Assembly: GCF_000255135.1 (NCBI RefSeq)
Contig: NC_016751.1
Coordinates: forward strand, 1,364,001 to 1,428,000
DNA: 64,000 nt
Direction of reading: 5' to 3'
Source: Marinitoga piezophila KA3
GTDB lineage: Bacteria > Thermotogota > Thermotogae > Petrotogales > Petrotogaceae
Shown: positions 53,851 through 62,729 of the stretch, piece after piece
How the letters are laid out: every line of letters begins with the position of its first letter
How positions within the stretch are numbered: the first letter of the stretch is position 1
Position numbers and translations under genes: made by a program
The notes under the pieces: generated by a model
Told to the model about the DNA's origin: nothing
The model's input: only the letters and a program-made list of their open reading frames with translations
Database searches by the model: none

Positions 53851-55151
53851 ACTGTAAAGCCCTCCATATCATATTCAAATGTATTGGTTATTTCAACTTC
53901 GACAAAATCTCCAATTTTTATTTCTCTGTTTGAGGATACAAATATATTTCCATCAATTTCAGGTGCATCCATATATGTTCTTCCAACATATACATTATCC
54001 TCTAATTCTTCTATTAACACTTTTAATTTCTTTCCTTCAAATTGTTCTAATTTTTCCAGTGAGATTTCTTTTTGCAATTCCATAAGTTCTTCAAGTCTTA
54101 TTTCTTTTGTTTTTTCATTAACTTTTTTATCAAAGGCATATGAAGGTGTCCCTTCTTCATCATAATATGTAAAGGCTCCAAGTCTATCAAATTCCATTTC
54201 ATCAACAAATTGAATTAATTTTTCAAAATCCTCATCCGTTTCACCAGGAAAACCCACTATAAATGTTGTTCTTATTATGCTATCTGAATTTTTTCTTATT
54301 TTTTGTATAATTTCTTTTAATTGTTCAACCGTTCTTATTCTTCCCATGCGTTTTAAAACATTATTTGAACCATGTTGCAAAGGAATATCAAAATAATTTA
54401 CAACTTTATCCAGTTGATGTATAGTATTTATAATTTCGTCATTGATGAAATCTGGATGTAAATACATAACCCTAATCCAGAAATCACCTTCTATTTCGTT
54501 AAGCGCTTTTAAAAGCTCTGGTAAAGCCTGTTTTTTATATAAATCCACACCATATAATGTATTATCCTGGGATACAAGTACTATTTCTTTTATTCCTTTA
54601 CTTATGAGGAATTTTGCTTCATTTACGATATCTTCTATTTCCCTGCTTGAAGGATTCCCCTTAAAATATGGTATAGAACAAAAAGCGCATTTTCTATTAC
54701 ATCCATCTGCTATTTTTATATATGCATATGGTTTATCTGGAATAACTCTAAAATCACATGAATATACATCATATGGCTGTTCTAATTTAAAATAAAAATT
54801 ACCTTTATCTATATTTTCAGCAATTAACGAAGGCGGAACAACACCTATAAGACCATCTACTTCTTTTAATTCTTTTTTTAAGTCTTCATAATATCTTTCA
54901 ATAAGACAGCCAATAGGAATGACCTTTAAATCCGGATTTTCTTCTTTTAATGCAACAAGATTAAATATTTCATTTATAGATTCTTCTTTTGCAGGTTCTA
55001 TAAATCCACATGTATCTATTATTGCTATATCCGCCTTTAGCGGATTATCTATTATTTCATATCCTCGTTTTATAAATTCTCCCTTTAAAACATCCATATC
55101 TGCCTCATTTTTGGGGCAGCCAAGTGTTAAAATATATATTTTTTTGCTCAT
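53847..55151 (-). CDS. rimO: Ribosomal protein S12 methylthiotransferase
   Basis: A 434-residue radical SAM enzyme that adds a methylthio group to Asp of ribosomal protein S12. N-terminal UPF0004 domain (TLGCPKNEADMDVLKG, DTCGFIEPAKEES) with three cysteines for the second Fe-S cluster, radical SAM motif CNRKCAFC, and a C-terminal TRAM domain. The KIADGCNRKCAFCSIP segment and GVDLYKK favour RimO over MiaB. ATG with GGAGGA. First gene of the minus-strand run to 46469. Confidence 0.94.
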   Translation of the reverse strand: MSKKIYILTLGCPKNEADMDVLKGEFIKRGYEIIDNPLKADIAIIDTCGFIEPAKEESINEIFNLVALKEENPDLKVIPIGCLIERYYEDLKKELKEVDGLIGVVPPSLIAENIDKGNFYFKLEQPYDVYSCDFRVIPDKPYAYIKIADGCNRKCAFCSIPYFKGNPSSREIEDIVNEAKFLISKGIKEIVLVSQDNTLYGVDLYKKQALPELLKALNEIEGDFWIRVMYLHPDFINDEIINTIHQLDKVVNYFDIPLQHGSNNVLKRMGRIRTVEQLKEIIQKIRKNSDSIIRTTFIVGFPGETDEDFEKLIQFVDEMEFDRLGAFTYYDEEGTPSYAFDKKVNEKTKEIRLEELMELQKEISLEKLEQFEGKKLKVLIEELEDNVYVGRTYMDAPEIDGNIFVSSNREIKIGDFVEVEITNTFEYDMEGFTV

Positions 55152-55181
55152 AAAATCCTCCTAAAATTATTCTCAAATTTA

Positions 55182-55190
55182 ATTATAACA
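55182..55190 (-). promoter_or_regulatory. Extended -10 promoter of the rimO-recA-mreB run
   Basis: On the minus strand TGTTATAAT runs from 55190 to 55182, about 30 bases before the rimO start. Confidence 0.65.
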
Positions 55191-55271
55191 TAATTTTTTC
55201 ATTACAGGAAAAGATGTTTCACAAATAAAGAAATTTTTACAATGTTACAGTTTTTTTTATTCGAAAATTTT

Positions 55272-55280
55272 TGTTATAAT
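55272..55280 (+). promoter_or_regulatory. Extended -10 promoter of the metalloprotease-like gene
   Basis: TGTTATAAT at 55272-55280, 32 bases before the TTG start; no clear -35. Confidence 0.65.
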
Positions 55281-55312
55281 CTTAGTGGATATTTTCAATG
55301 GAGGTGGGGATA

Positions 55313-57883
55313 TTGAAAAGATTCTTTTTTTTATTTTTTTTAATAGTTCTGGCTATTGTATCCTTTTCTATTAATTACGGAAAAATTGATCAAAATCGTT
55401 TTGTTTTAAGAAATATTAAAGAATACGCTGATAAACATTGGTGCAAAATCGAAACAAAAAACATTATATTTCATTTTGAAAAGGACAGCGAATTTGCCAG
55501 GTATTCAAGAATAATAGCCGAAAGAGAACAACAAAATCTTGATAAATTATTTGATTTTTTTAAACTCAAAAATGTGAAAAATAAAGCAAATGTGTATATA
55601 TTAAAGGATTTTGAAATGAATAATATCATAGATGTTGGGGGATTAAATACCGGTGGTAGTACAATTTATACTACCAGCTGGGCTTTACGTCATGAATTAA
55701 TACATTTTGTTGAAGCACAATTTGAATATGAAAAATACCAAAATGAATATAAAAAGGATAAAATACATTCTGAAATACTTGTTGAGTCAATTCCTCAATA
55801 TTTTACCTCAGGATATAATACTGCGTATTTAAAATTTATTTTTAAATACGGGAAAAAACTTGATTTTGATAATCCAGATAAAATGCTAAAAGAAATGGCA
55901 AAAAACGATAATATATACGCATATGGTTCTTCATTTTTTGAGTATATGTTGCAGCATTATACAATTGATGAAATAAAAAATCTTTACATAAATTACTTTA
56001 CGAATATTGAAGATATTTCTGGAAAAAACTTTGATGAATTAATAGGCGATTGGCTTAAATGGGTTAAAAATTATTCTGGAAATTCATTTAATGGTATATA
56101 TGCTGCAAATTATTTTTATTATTTATATTATGAAAATTATATTATAGGAAATATTCAGCTTCAAAATATATATAATCTTAAGGGGGAAATTGGTTTAAAT
56201 TATAATAATCAAATAGTTGGAAGAATAAATAATTCTATTGCAGTATATGATCTTTTTAATAAAAGGTATTCTCTTTATAACGGAAGATTTTTATCCTATA
56301 TTGATAATAATTATGTTATAACCTATAACTATTTGGCAGATTATATAATTATAAATATATATAATAAAAACACCGGTCTTTTAATTCATAAAATACCTTT
56401 AGAAGTTGATAAACCTGCGCTTATTAAAGGAGATATTTTAGATAATATATTTGTGTTTTCAACTGGATATGAAATATATAAGTACAACTTAAATACAGGA
56501 AAACTACAGAAAATAATAGATAATATAAATACCGATGTTGTAAAAAGAATTGGAAATAAATTACTCCTTGGAAATGAAGACGGAACGGTATCTATTTTTG
56601 AAAACAATAAAATTACAAAAAGTATTAAAATCTCAGACTGGTTTATAAAGCATATAATTCCTGCAGAAAATTATATTATAGTAACCTCCGGATTTAATAA
56701 AATAACCATTTTAGATAAAAACACTTTGAAAATAGTAAAAGAACTATTTTTAGAAAATGATTATCTCAGCCAGATTTCAAATAACAAAAATTATCTGTAT
56801 GTATTATATCTTTCCGGTAAAATACTGAAAATAGATTTAAATACATTTAAAACTGTTAATATTATGCATGTTGGAAGGGTTGCATATCCTGAAATAGGAT
56901 ACCTTACAAAAAATCTATTTGCAAAAAATATCGATGGATATTTAAGGTTTTATGCTCTGGACTATACAATACCTGAAAATAAAGAATTATACAGAAAAAT
57001 TCGTAGCTTAAAGGACTATCCAGATTATATCGAAAACGAAAAATTACTTTTTAAAACAGAAAATAATATAAATAATTACTGGAAAATAGGAGATTATGAA
57101 ATAATAGAAAATGAATTTTGTGAAGTATCAATAAAAAAAGATGGAAATGAAATCTTAAATATAGAATTATTTGATTACCTTTCAAATTTAAAAATAATAA
57201 AGGATATTTTATTTATTTCATGTAATGACGGTGAAGTTAGATTATATAACTTAAAAAATGGCAAAGAACTATTTGAAGACCAGAAATTGCAATTATCTGC
57301 AGACTTTGATGGTGATTATATCTATTATGGAAATAAAAACAGAGAAATAGTAAAATATGACTATAAAAATAAAAAAATAGTAAAAAAATACTATGGAAAT
57401 TGGGGATTGATTTCGGAAATCAAAAGAACACCTGACAATAAAACCATGATTTCATATTATTCAAAAGACAAATTTAAAAGATTCACAACCTCGCCATCAA
57501 ACAGGATTATAATTCATTATAACGATAAACCAGAATATGATAGAACAATTGTAATTCGTTATCCAGTAAGAACAATAATTCCATACTCCAGCGATAAACT
57601 TCTTGTTGAAGATACAAAATTTAATTTATATATATATAATATTTTCACAGGCAATATGGAGAAAATAATATCTCATTCACTTAGAAAGATTATTTCGCTG
57701 GATATATATAATGGAAGGATAATATTTACAGATGGAAAGTTTATATTAATAAAGGATATAAATACAAATGAAACTATAGCGAAGTATATTACTGATTATG
57801 AACATATAACCTTTGTAAAATGGATTTCTAATACCACATTTATTTACGGAAGCGATAATAAAATATATAGCTACTCTTTTTAA
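55313..57883 (+). CDS. Secreted gluzincin-like metalloprotease with propeller-like C-terminus
   Basis: An 856-residue secreted protein. Signal peptide 1-19. The N-terminal domain (about 20-270) carries the zinc motif HELIH at 127-131 and a downstream Glu158 in VESIPQYF, the gluzincin arrangement (peptidase_MA-like). From about 290 the sequence is a long array of beta units with Asp/Lys-rich turns (INIYNKNTGLLIHKI; VSIFENNKITKSI; RLYNLKNGKELF), as in WD40/PQQ-like propellers. Likely a surface protease whose propeller binds a target. Start TTG at 55313 after GGAGGTG; the ATG at 55298 is inside the ribosome site. Confidence 0.75.
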   Translation: MKRFFFLFFLIVLAIVSFSINYGKIDQNRFVLRNIKEYADKHWCKIETKNIIFHFEKDSEFARYSRIIAEREQQNLDKLFDFFKLKNVKNKANVYILKDFEMNNIIDVGGLNTGGSTIYTTSWALRHELIHFVEAQFEYEKYQNEYKKDKIHSEILVESIPQYFTSGYNTAYLKFIFKYGKKLDFDNPDKMLKEMAKNDNIYAYGSSFFEYMLQHYTIDEIKNLYINYFTNIEDISGKNFDELIGDWLKWVKNYSGNSFNGIYAANYFYYLYYENYIIGNIQLQNIYNLKGEIGLNYNNQIVGRINNSIAVYDLFNKRYSLYNGRFLSYIDNNYVITYNYLADYIIINIYNKNTGLLIHKIPLEVDKPALIKGDILDNIFVFSTGYEIYKYNLNTGKLQKIIDNINTDVVKRIGNKLLLGNEDGTVSIFENNKITKSIKISDWFIKHIIPAENYIIVTSGFNKITILDKNTLKIVKELFLENDYLSQISNNKNYLYVLYLSGKILKIDLNTFKTVNIMHVGRVAYPEIGYLTKNLFAKNIDGYLRFYALDYTIPENKELYRKIRSLKDYPDYIENEKLLFKTENNINNYWKIGDYEIIENEFCEVSIKKDGNEILNIELFDYLSNLKIIKDILFISCNDGEVRLYNLKNGKELFEDQKLQLSADFDGDYIYYGNKNREIVKYDYKNKKIVKKYYGNWGLISEIKRTPDNKTMISYYSKDKFKRFTTSPSNRIIIHYNDKPEYDRTIVIRYPVRTIIPYSSDKLLVEDTKFNLYIYNIFTGNMEKIISHSLRKIISLDIYNGRIIFTDGKFILIKDINTNETIAKYITDYEHITFVKWISNTTFIYGSDNKIYSYSF

Positions 57884-57918
57884 TTAACCCCCCGGCTAAA
57901 TACCCGGGGGGTTAATTA
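57881..57918. terminator. Bidirectional terminator containing both stop codons
   Basis: 15-bp stem at 57881-57895 and 57904-57918 with an 8-base loop and a GC-rich CCCCCCGG core; it holds the TAA of the plus-strand gene and that of the racemase gene. Confidence 0.9.
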
Positions 57919-58983
57919 TTTATGGATTATTTTTTCAACATATTTACCTGTCATTACTTTTAAAAGACATCCATAACTCATTCTGAATTTTATAGTGTCT
58001 CCAAGCTTATATTCTTTTTCAGAATCAGTTACATCTACGATGGTATGGTCGCTACTTGCGTGCAATACTTCTAATTTTTCATCTAAAGGAATAAGTCCAT
58101 CTGCGATAATATCCTGTTCACCTATAGCCAGAATGGCTTTTTTTCTTATTCCTTTATCTTCAAATTCTGGTTTTCTTCCAAAAGCATCAAAACCTATTTC
58201 TCCAACAGGTACTGAAGGTTTATCCTTTAATTCTATAATTTGTGCTTCTAAAATCATTGTATCAACATTGTTTCCTGGTACAATTCTATTATTTGTTACA
58301 TCGGTTCCGCATATAATAGATTCGCCAAGTCTGAAATGATTAATTCCTTCAGGCAATAGATTTTTCTCTACAAGCGGTAATGCTGCAGTATTTCCACCGG
58401 ACACTATTTCAATTTTTATGTTTAATTTTTCCTCAATCTCTTTTTTTATGTTCAATAATGTTGTCATATTTTCTTTTGAAGGTAAAACTCCACCAAAACA
58501 TCCAAGGTTTGTTCCTATACCTTTGAGTTTTATATTTTTAAAATCTTTGACTTTAGATATTTCTTCTACGGCATTTTCATACCATACGCCTTCTCTTAAA
58601 TCACCAACATCAACCATATAGATTATATCCTGTATTTTTCCAGTTTTTTCAGCTGCATCATTTATCCATTTTACTGTTTCTATTTCAGAAACAAGTGTAA
58701 CGTCAACATATTTAACCAACAGTTCTATTTCGTCTTTCATAGGAATTCTTAAGAGCATATATTCTGCATCAATACCGGCATTTTTCATATCAATTATATT
58801 TTGTATTCTTGAATCCCCAATTGATTTAACGCCAGCTTCTATTAAAGCATTTGCTACATCAATATTTCCGGCGGTAACTTTTGTAACAGCAGTAAATGAA
58901 ATTCCTCTTTCTTCAAAAATTTTTTTGATGTTTAGAGCATTTTCCTTTATTTTTTCAGGATAAATATGAACTACAGGATACAC
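57916..58983 (-). CDS. Ornithine/lysine racemase-type PLP enzyme
   Basis: A 355-residue alanine-racemase-family enzyme of the Orr type: fold-III barrel with PLP lysine in TAVTKVTAG (Lys35), SIGDSRIQN, MVDVGDLREG, VSGGNTAALP and GESIICG. It differs from alr by its short C-terminal domain. The product would be D-ornithine or D-lysine; Thermotoga wall peptides contain D-lysine, so a role in peptidoglycan is plausible (established for relatives, inferred here). It starts 2 bases after the CDF gene. Confidence 0.85.
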   Translation of the reverse strand: MYPVVHIYPEKIKENALNIKKIFEERGISFTAVTKVTAGNIDVANALIEAGVKSIGDSRIQNIIDMKNAGIDAEYMLLRIPMKDEIELLVKYVDVTLVSEIETVKWINDAAEKTGKIQDIIYMVDVGDLREGVWYENAVEEISKVKDFKNIKLKGIGTNLGCFGGVLPSKENMTTLLNIKKEIEEKLNIKIEIVSGGNTAALPLVEKNLLPEGINHFRLGESIICGTDVTNNRIVPGNNVDTMILEAQIIELKDKPSVPVGEIGFDAFGRKPEFEDKGIRKKAILAIGEQDIIADGLIPLDEKLEVLHASSDHTIVDVTDSEKEYKLGDTIKFRMSYGCLLKVMTGKYVEKIIHK

Positions 58984-58985
58984 AA

Positions 58986-59933
58986 TTATTCCCCCTTCAT
59001 GTGTTTTATATTATCTATTGATAATCCAAAACATTCCTTTTCGGCATTGCCATATGGTTCTACGTGAATTATTATATCTTTAATAGCAGGATTTTTTTCT
59101 TTTATTCTTTTTTCCAATTCTGCACATATTTCATTTGCTTCTTTTACTGTCATTTCCGGTGGCAATTCAATATGCATATCAACAAAATATCTATGACCAA
59201 ATTTTCTTGCCCTTATTTTATGAGGATTTTGTGCTTTGGCTGTTTTGCATGAACAGTTTGCGACGAGTTCATATAATTCTTTTAGTTCAGGGGAACTTTC
59301 CATTAATTCACTTGATGATTCCATAAACTGTTCAAATCCTGTTTTTAAAATCATTAAAGATACAAAAATAGCTAATACGGAATCAATCCACCATAATCCT
59401 GTGAAGTATAGAACTAATATTCCTATTAAAACAGAAGAAGAAGTAAAAACATCATTTCTCATATTTAAAGCATCTGCAATTGTTGCGTTGCTATTTATTT
59501 TTTTTCCTATATATAATCTATATTTGTACAGGGAGTACTTTACCACTACGGAAATAGCAGAAATAATAACTACAAAAAGCAGATTATCTATATTTGCATC
59601 ATGATTTATTAAACGTTTTATGGAATTTGTAAATACTTCTATACCCGCATACATTATTATAAGAGATACAATTTTTGTGGCTATTGTTTCCGCACGTTCA
59701 TGTCCATATGGATGTTCAATATCCGGTGGTTTATTGGAGATTTTTCCTGCGATTAATGTCATAACAGAGGTTAATATATCTGTTGCTGTGTCAAGACCAT
59801 CGGCTAATATAGCCATACTATTGGTAAAGAATCCAATACCTATTTTGAGTATTGCAAGTAATGCGTTTGCAATTATGGAAACTATAGATGATATGGTTGA
59901 TAATCTTTCTCTTTCTTTGTAATTCAAATTCAT
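58986..59933 (-). CDS. Cation diffusion facilitator (CDF) metal transporter
   Basis: A 315-residue CDF exporter with six helices; metal-site residues appear in LADGLDTATDILTS (helix II) and the family signature HPYGHERAETIA lies between helices II and III. The C-terminal cytoplasmic domain has a Cys-Ser-Cys motif (NCSCKTAKAQN) near residue 230. Exports Zn, Fe, Mn or similar from the cell. Start taken as ATG 59933 (TGATG with the PHP stop); a TTG at 59927 is better spaced from AAGGG and remains possible. Confidence 0.93.
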   Translation of the reverse strand: MNLNYKERERLSTISSIVSIIANALLAILKIGIGFFTNSMAILADGLDTATDILTSVMTLIAGKISNKPPDIEHPYGHERAETIATKIVSLIIMYAGIEVFTNSIKRLINHDANIDNLLFVVIISAISVVVKYSLYKYRLYIGKKINSNATIADALNMRNDVFTSSSVLIGILVLYFTGLWWIDSVLAIFVSLMILKTGFEQFMESSSELMESSPELKELYELVANCSCKTAKAQNPHKIRARKFGHRYFVDMHIELPPEMTVKEANEICAELEKRIKEKNPAIKDIIIHVEPYGNAEKECFGLSIDNIKHMKGE

Positions 59934-60757
59934 CACCCTTTTAATACATCTATAGATTTTTTTAGGTATTCATCTTCCACGCTCATTCCAAGGTCAATTT
60001 CAGGTTTGTTTTCTCCGTGGAAATCACTTCCTGCTGTTATCATTAATCCTGTTTTTAAAGCAATATCCTTGAAAATTTCAATTTCTTTTCTTGTATGTTT
60101 GGAATAATAAACTTCAATACCCCATAATCCAAAAGGTTTTAAATAGTATATTAAATCTATAAGTTTCGATGGAGATAATTTTAAATACTTTGGATGAGCA
60201 ATTACAGGATAACCCCCAGCCTGTTTTATTAAAGAAACAGCTTCTTCTGGTTGTAATTTTTGTTTTGGAATATATGCAAGTTTTCCGTCTCCAAGATATT
60301 TATCAAAAGCTTCTTCTCTATCTTTGACATATCCTTTTTTTAACAGAACACGTGCAAAATGTGGTCGACCAATAACATCTCCCTGAGCTTCTTCGGCAAC
60401 TTCATCTAAGGTTATTTCAAAACCAAGTTCTTTGAGTCGTTCTATCATTAAATTATTTCTATTTTTTCTATAATCCTGAATTCTATTAAGTGTGGATATT
60501 AATTTTTCGTTATTTATGTCAATGCCATATCCCAAAAGATCAAACATATTTTTAAATTTGCAACTGATTTCTACGCCAGTAATATAATTTACATCATATT
60601 TTTTTGCAAATTCAATAGCTTCTTTTTGTGCATCTATATTATCGTGGTCTGTTATAGAATATAATTCTAAATTTTTTTCTTTAGCCAATAATATTAGATC
60701 TTCTGGTTTGTATGTTCCGTCTGAATATGTTGAATGTGAATGTAAGTCTAAAAGCAT
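59933..60757 (-). CDS. PHP-domain phosphoesterase (YciV/nucleotidase-like)
   Basis: A 274-residue PHP protein with the metal-binding motifs DLHSHSTYSDG, ITDHDN, TGVEIS, VIAHPKY and GSDFHG. Relatives (YciV/RnaAM) remove 3'-phosphate from 3',5'-bisphosphate nucleosides or act as 5'-3' RNases. ATG with GGAGGG. It follows a hairpin after the 77-aa gene and overlaps the CDF gene by 1 base. Confidence 0.9.
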   Translation of the reverse strand: MLLDLHSHSTYSDGTYKPEDLILLAKEKNLELYSITDHDNIDAQKEAIEFAKKYDVNYITGVEISCKFKNMFDLLGYGIDINNEKLISTLNRIQDYRKNRNNLMIERLKELGFEITLDEVAEEAQGDVIGRPHFARVLLKKGYVKDREEAFDKYLGDGKLAYIPKQKLQPEEAVSLIKQAGGYPVIAHPKYLKLSPSKLIDLIYYLKPFGLWGIEVYYSKHTRKEIEIFKDIALKTGLMITAGSDFHGENKPEIDLGMSVEDEYLKKSIDVLKG

Positions 60758-60775
60758 TTTTTCCCTCCAATAACT

Positions 60776-60799
60776 AATGCGGGCATTAAAGCCCGCATT
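60776..60799. other. Hairpin between the 77-aa gene and the PHP gene
   Basis: 9-bp stem AATGCGGGC / GCCCGCATT with ATTAAA loop; one arm contains part of the stop codon of the 77-aa gene. No T tract on the minus strand. It resembles the hairpin at 49522 in position. Confidence 0.7.
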
Positions 60800-61032
60800 T
60801 AAGCTAAAATATCCAGATTTTTTCCCTGATACATATCACCGATTATCCTTACTAATTTTCGGGTTAAACCATCCTGTTGATAAACTATAGCGTTTAATAG
60901 ATTATCAAAGTCCTGGCTGGTTTTTTGAGCCATTTGCTGATTAGCTGCAGATGATGCAGCATTTCTGGTATTGATTTGAGGTGTATATTGATATGAGCCA
61001 ACTCCCGATACACCATTAATCATCTTTATCAC
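60799..61032 (-). CDS. Small protein of unknown function, possibly motility-linked
   Basis: A 77-residue protein. The first 40 residues are rich in Ser, Ala, Asn and Gln and look disordered; residues 42-77 (FDNLLNAIVYQQDGLTRKLVRI) are helical and amphipathic and end GKNLDILA. It resembles small flagellar or motility-associated proteins in form only. A possible sigma28-type promoter precedes it, which supports that reading. Start ATG at 61032 with GAAGGTGA; an ATG at 61023 is possible. Confidence 0.55.
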   Translation of the reverse strand: MIKMINGVSGVGSYQYTPQINTRNAASSAANQQMAQKTSQDFDNLLNAIVYQQDGLTRKLVRIIGDMYQGKNLDILA

Positions 61033-61059
61033 CTTCTTTGTTTTCAGGGTCCATTATAT

Positions 61060-61086
61060 ATATCGTATAAAAAAATCGGGGCTTTA
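61060..61086 (-). promoter_or_regulatory. Sigma28-like promoter of the 77-aa gene
   Basis: Minus strand TAAA (61086-61083), exactly 15 bases, then TACGATAT (61067-61060), which matches five of eight positions of the FliA -10 (GCCGATAA) including the CGATA core. A TATAAT at 61058-61053 overlaps as an alternative. Confidence 0.45.
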
Positions 61087-61146
61087 CAGAATAATTCTAC
61101 CATATTTATCCTTTTATGTCAAAGCTTTTTAAATTGTACATGATTA

Positions 61147-61155
61147 TGATATAAT
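61147..61155 (+). promoter_or_regulatory. Extended -10 promoter of the pilus operon
   Basis: TGATATAAT at 61147-61155 with no clear -35, 39 bases before the GspF-type gene. Confidence 0.55.
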
Positions 61156-61193
61156 TTTTTTCGGATTGTTTAAAGGGATAGGGGGTATAGTCT

Positions 61194-62318
61194 ATGAAAC
61201 TCTTTTATTTCGAAGGCGAAGAATATTCCAGAGAAATAAAAGGATATGTATTTGGAAAAAATGAAACAGATGCACTTAAAAGGGTTAATAAAAGTATTTT
61301 AATAAAGAAATTCGAATTTGTGAAAAGAATAAAATTTAAGAAGTTATCTCAAAAAGAACATCTTACCTTTATAAAATCTTTAAAAGCATTACTGGCAACC
61401 AATATTACATTTTTTGATGCTGTAGATTTAATGAGAAAAAATACAGGGATTACATATCAATTAAAGGTTGCACTTGATTTTATTGTAAATAATTTAATAG
61501 CTGGTAATACATATGTGGAAAGTTTACGTTCCGCATATTTTTTTGATTATGAATTAAGGGTATCGCTTTCTGGTGTTTCAGATGAAAAAGAAATGATTAA
61601 AATGCTTGAAAGGCTTGAGAATATATATCAAAATAGAATTAATAATTATAAAGAATTTAAAAATATAATTGCTTACCCTTTGTTATTGTTTTCTGCAATA
61701 ATATCCCTTCTTTTCTTTCTTCAATTTTATATATCCCCTATTTTTTCAAAAACATTTAATGTAAAATTTAATTTTCTTTTCTCCTGGGGGATAATATTAT
61801 TGTTTTCAATTATTGCTATAGCCGTAGCTGTTCTATTAAAGTATAGAAGAAAATTTGATAAAACAATATATAAAATCCCCTTTTTAGGTAATTTATATAT
61901 GAAGTTTTATTTGCTGGAATTTATTGAGAATACATTAATTTTTATAGAAAGTGGGGATACTTTATATTCAGCATTTGAAAAGAGCTCGGAAATTGCAACA
62001 TCTAAAAAAGTAGCGGAAGAAATAAATGAGATGCTTTTGAAAATAAAAAATGGAAAAGATTTATCCGATGCATTTAAAGACAGCTCTTTTGGTGAATTAA
62101 TATATGCACTATCTTTATCAAATGATATTGGAAATATGAAAAAGCCATTGGAGATAATGGAAACCCATCTTAATCTGGAAATAGGTACTTATGTTCAAAA
62201 ATTAAAAAAGATATTTGAACCAATTTTAATATCAATATTGTCCGTTATAATTTTAGAAATTGTATATACCTTTTATAATGGGATGTTTAATGCTATTAAT
62301 ATGTTTGAGGGGATATAG
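61194..62318 (+). CDS. PilC/GspF-type inner-membrane platform protein
   Basis: A 374-residue protein of the type IV pilus/type II secretion platform family. Two T2SSF domains (about 55-175 and 250-370); helices near 158-182, 195-220 and 345-368. Conserved motif around EHLTFIKSLKALLATNITFFDAVDLM. It anchors the assembly ATPase, which is not in this window. Divergent from other PilC proteins, as are the genes after it. Confidence 0.85.
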   Translation: MKLFYFEGEEYSREIKGYVFGKNETDALKRVNKSILIKKFEFVKRIKFKKLSQKEHLTFIKSLKALLATNITFFDAVDLMRKNTGITYQLKVALDFIVNNLIAGNTYVESLRSAYFFDYELRVSLSGVSDEKEMIKMLERLENIYQNRINNYKEFKNIIAYPLLLFSAIISLLFFLQFYISPIFSKTFNVKFNFLFSWGIILLFSIIAIAVAVLLKYRRKFDKTIYKIPFLGNLYMKFYLLEFIENTLIFIESGDTLYSAFEKSSEIATSKKVAEEINEMLLKIKNGKDLSDAFKDSSFGELIYALSLSNDIGNMKKPLEIMETHLNLEIGTYVQKLKKIFEPILISILSVIILEIVYTFYNGMFNAINMFEGI

Positions 62319-62729
62319 ATGAAGTCAAAAAAAGGATTTATACTTTTTGAAGTGATTGTTGTACTGTTAATAGAAAGTATTTTAATATTAGTTGCTCCTA
62401 TAATTATAAAACATACATTTTTTGAAGACATAAAAAAGAGAATAGATTTTGTGTATATGATGGATACTTTTGTGCAGGCAAAGTATCATTCTATAGATTT
62501 TAAAAAGAAGAATTCAAGGGTTATAGTAGCAGGTAAAATATATTTTATTGGTAATATATTTCTTCAGCTTCCATACACCCAGTATAAAAATTATGCTCAT
62601 GTATATCAATTTTTTAATTTTATGATGCAGGGGCCTGGAGGAACTATATATATAAACGATAATGTATATTTAAGATTTTCAATACTTCCTGTAACTTCGG
62701 CCTTTTCATGGGGAGGGATAAAGTGGTAA
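62319..62729 (+). CDS. Type IV pilin-like/pseudopilin protein
   Basis: A 136-residue protein. N-terminus KKG|FILFEVIVVLLIESILILV matches the prepilin peptidase site (cut after Gly, Phe1 and Glu5 of mature form) followed by the hydrophobic helix. The C-terminal part is not a recognisable pilin head and has no cysteine pair. Likely a minor pilin or GspG/H-like subunit. Directly follows the platform gene (adjacent stop/start). Confidence 0.8.
   Translation: MKSKKGFILFEVIVVLLIESILILVAPIIIKHTFFEDIKKRIDFVYMMDTFVQAKYHSIDFKKKNSRVIVAGKIYFIGNIFLQLPYTQYKNYAHVYQFFNFMMQGPGGTIYINDNVYLRFSILPVTSAFSWGGIKW

Noticed and set aside
59064-59922. Several plus-strand open frames opposite the CDF transporter gene
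   Set aside because: They are antisense to a transporter with clear CDF motifs and show no start signals or recognisable domains.
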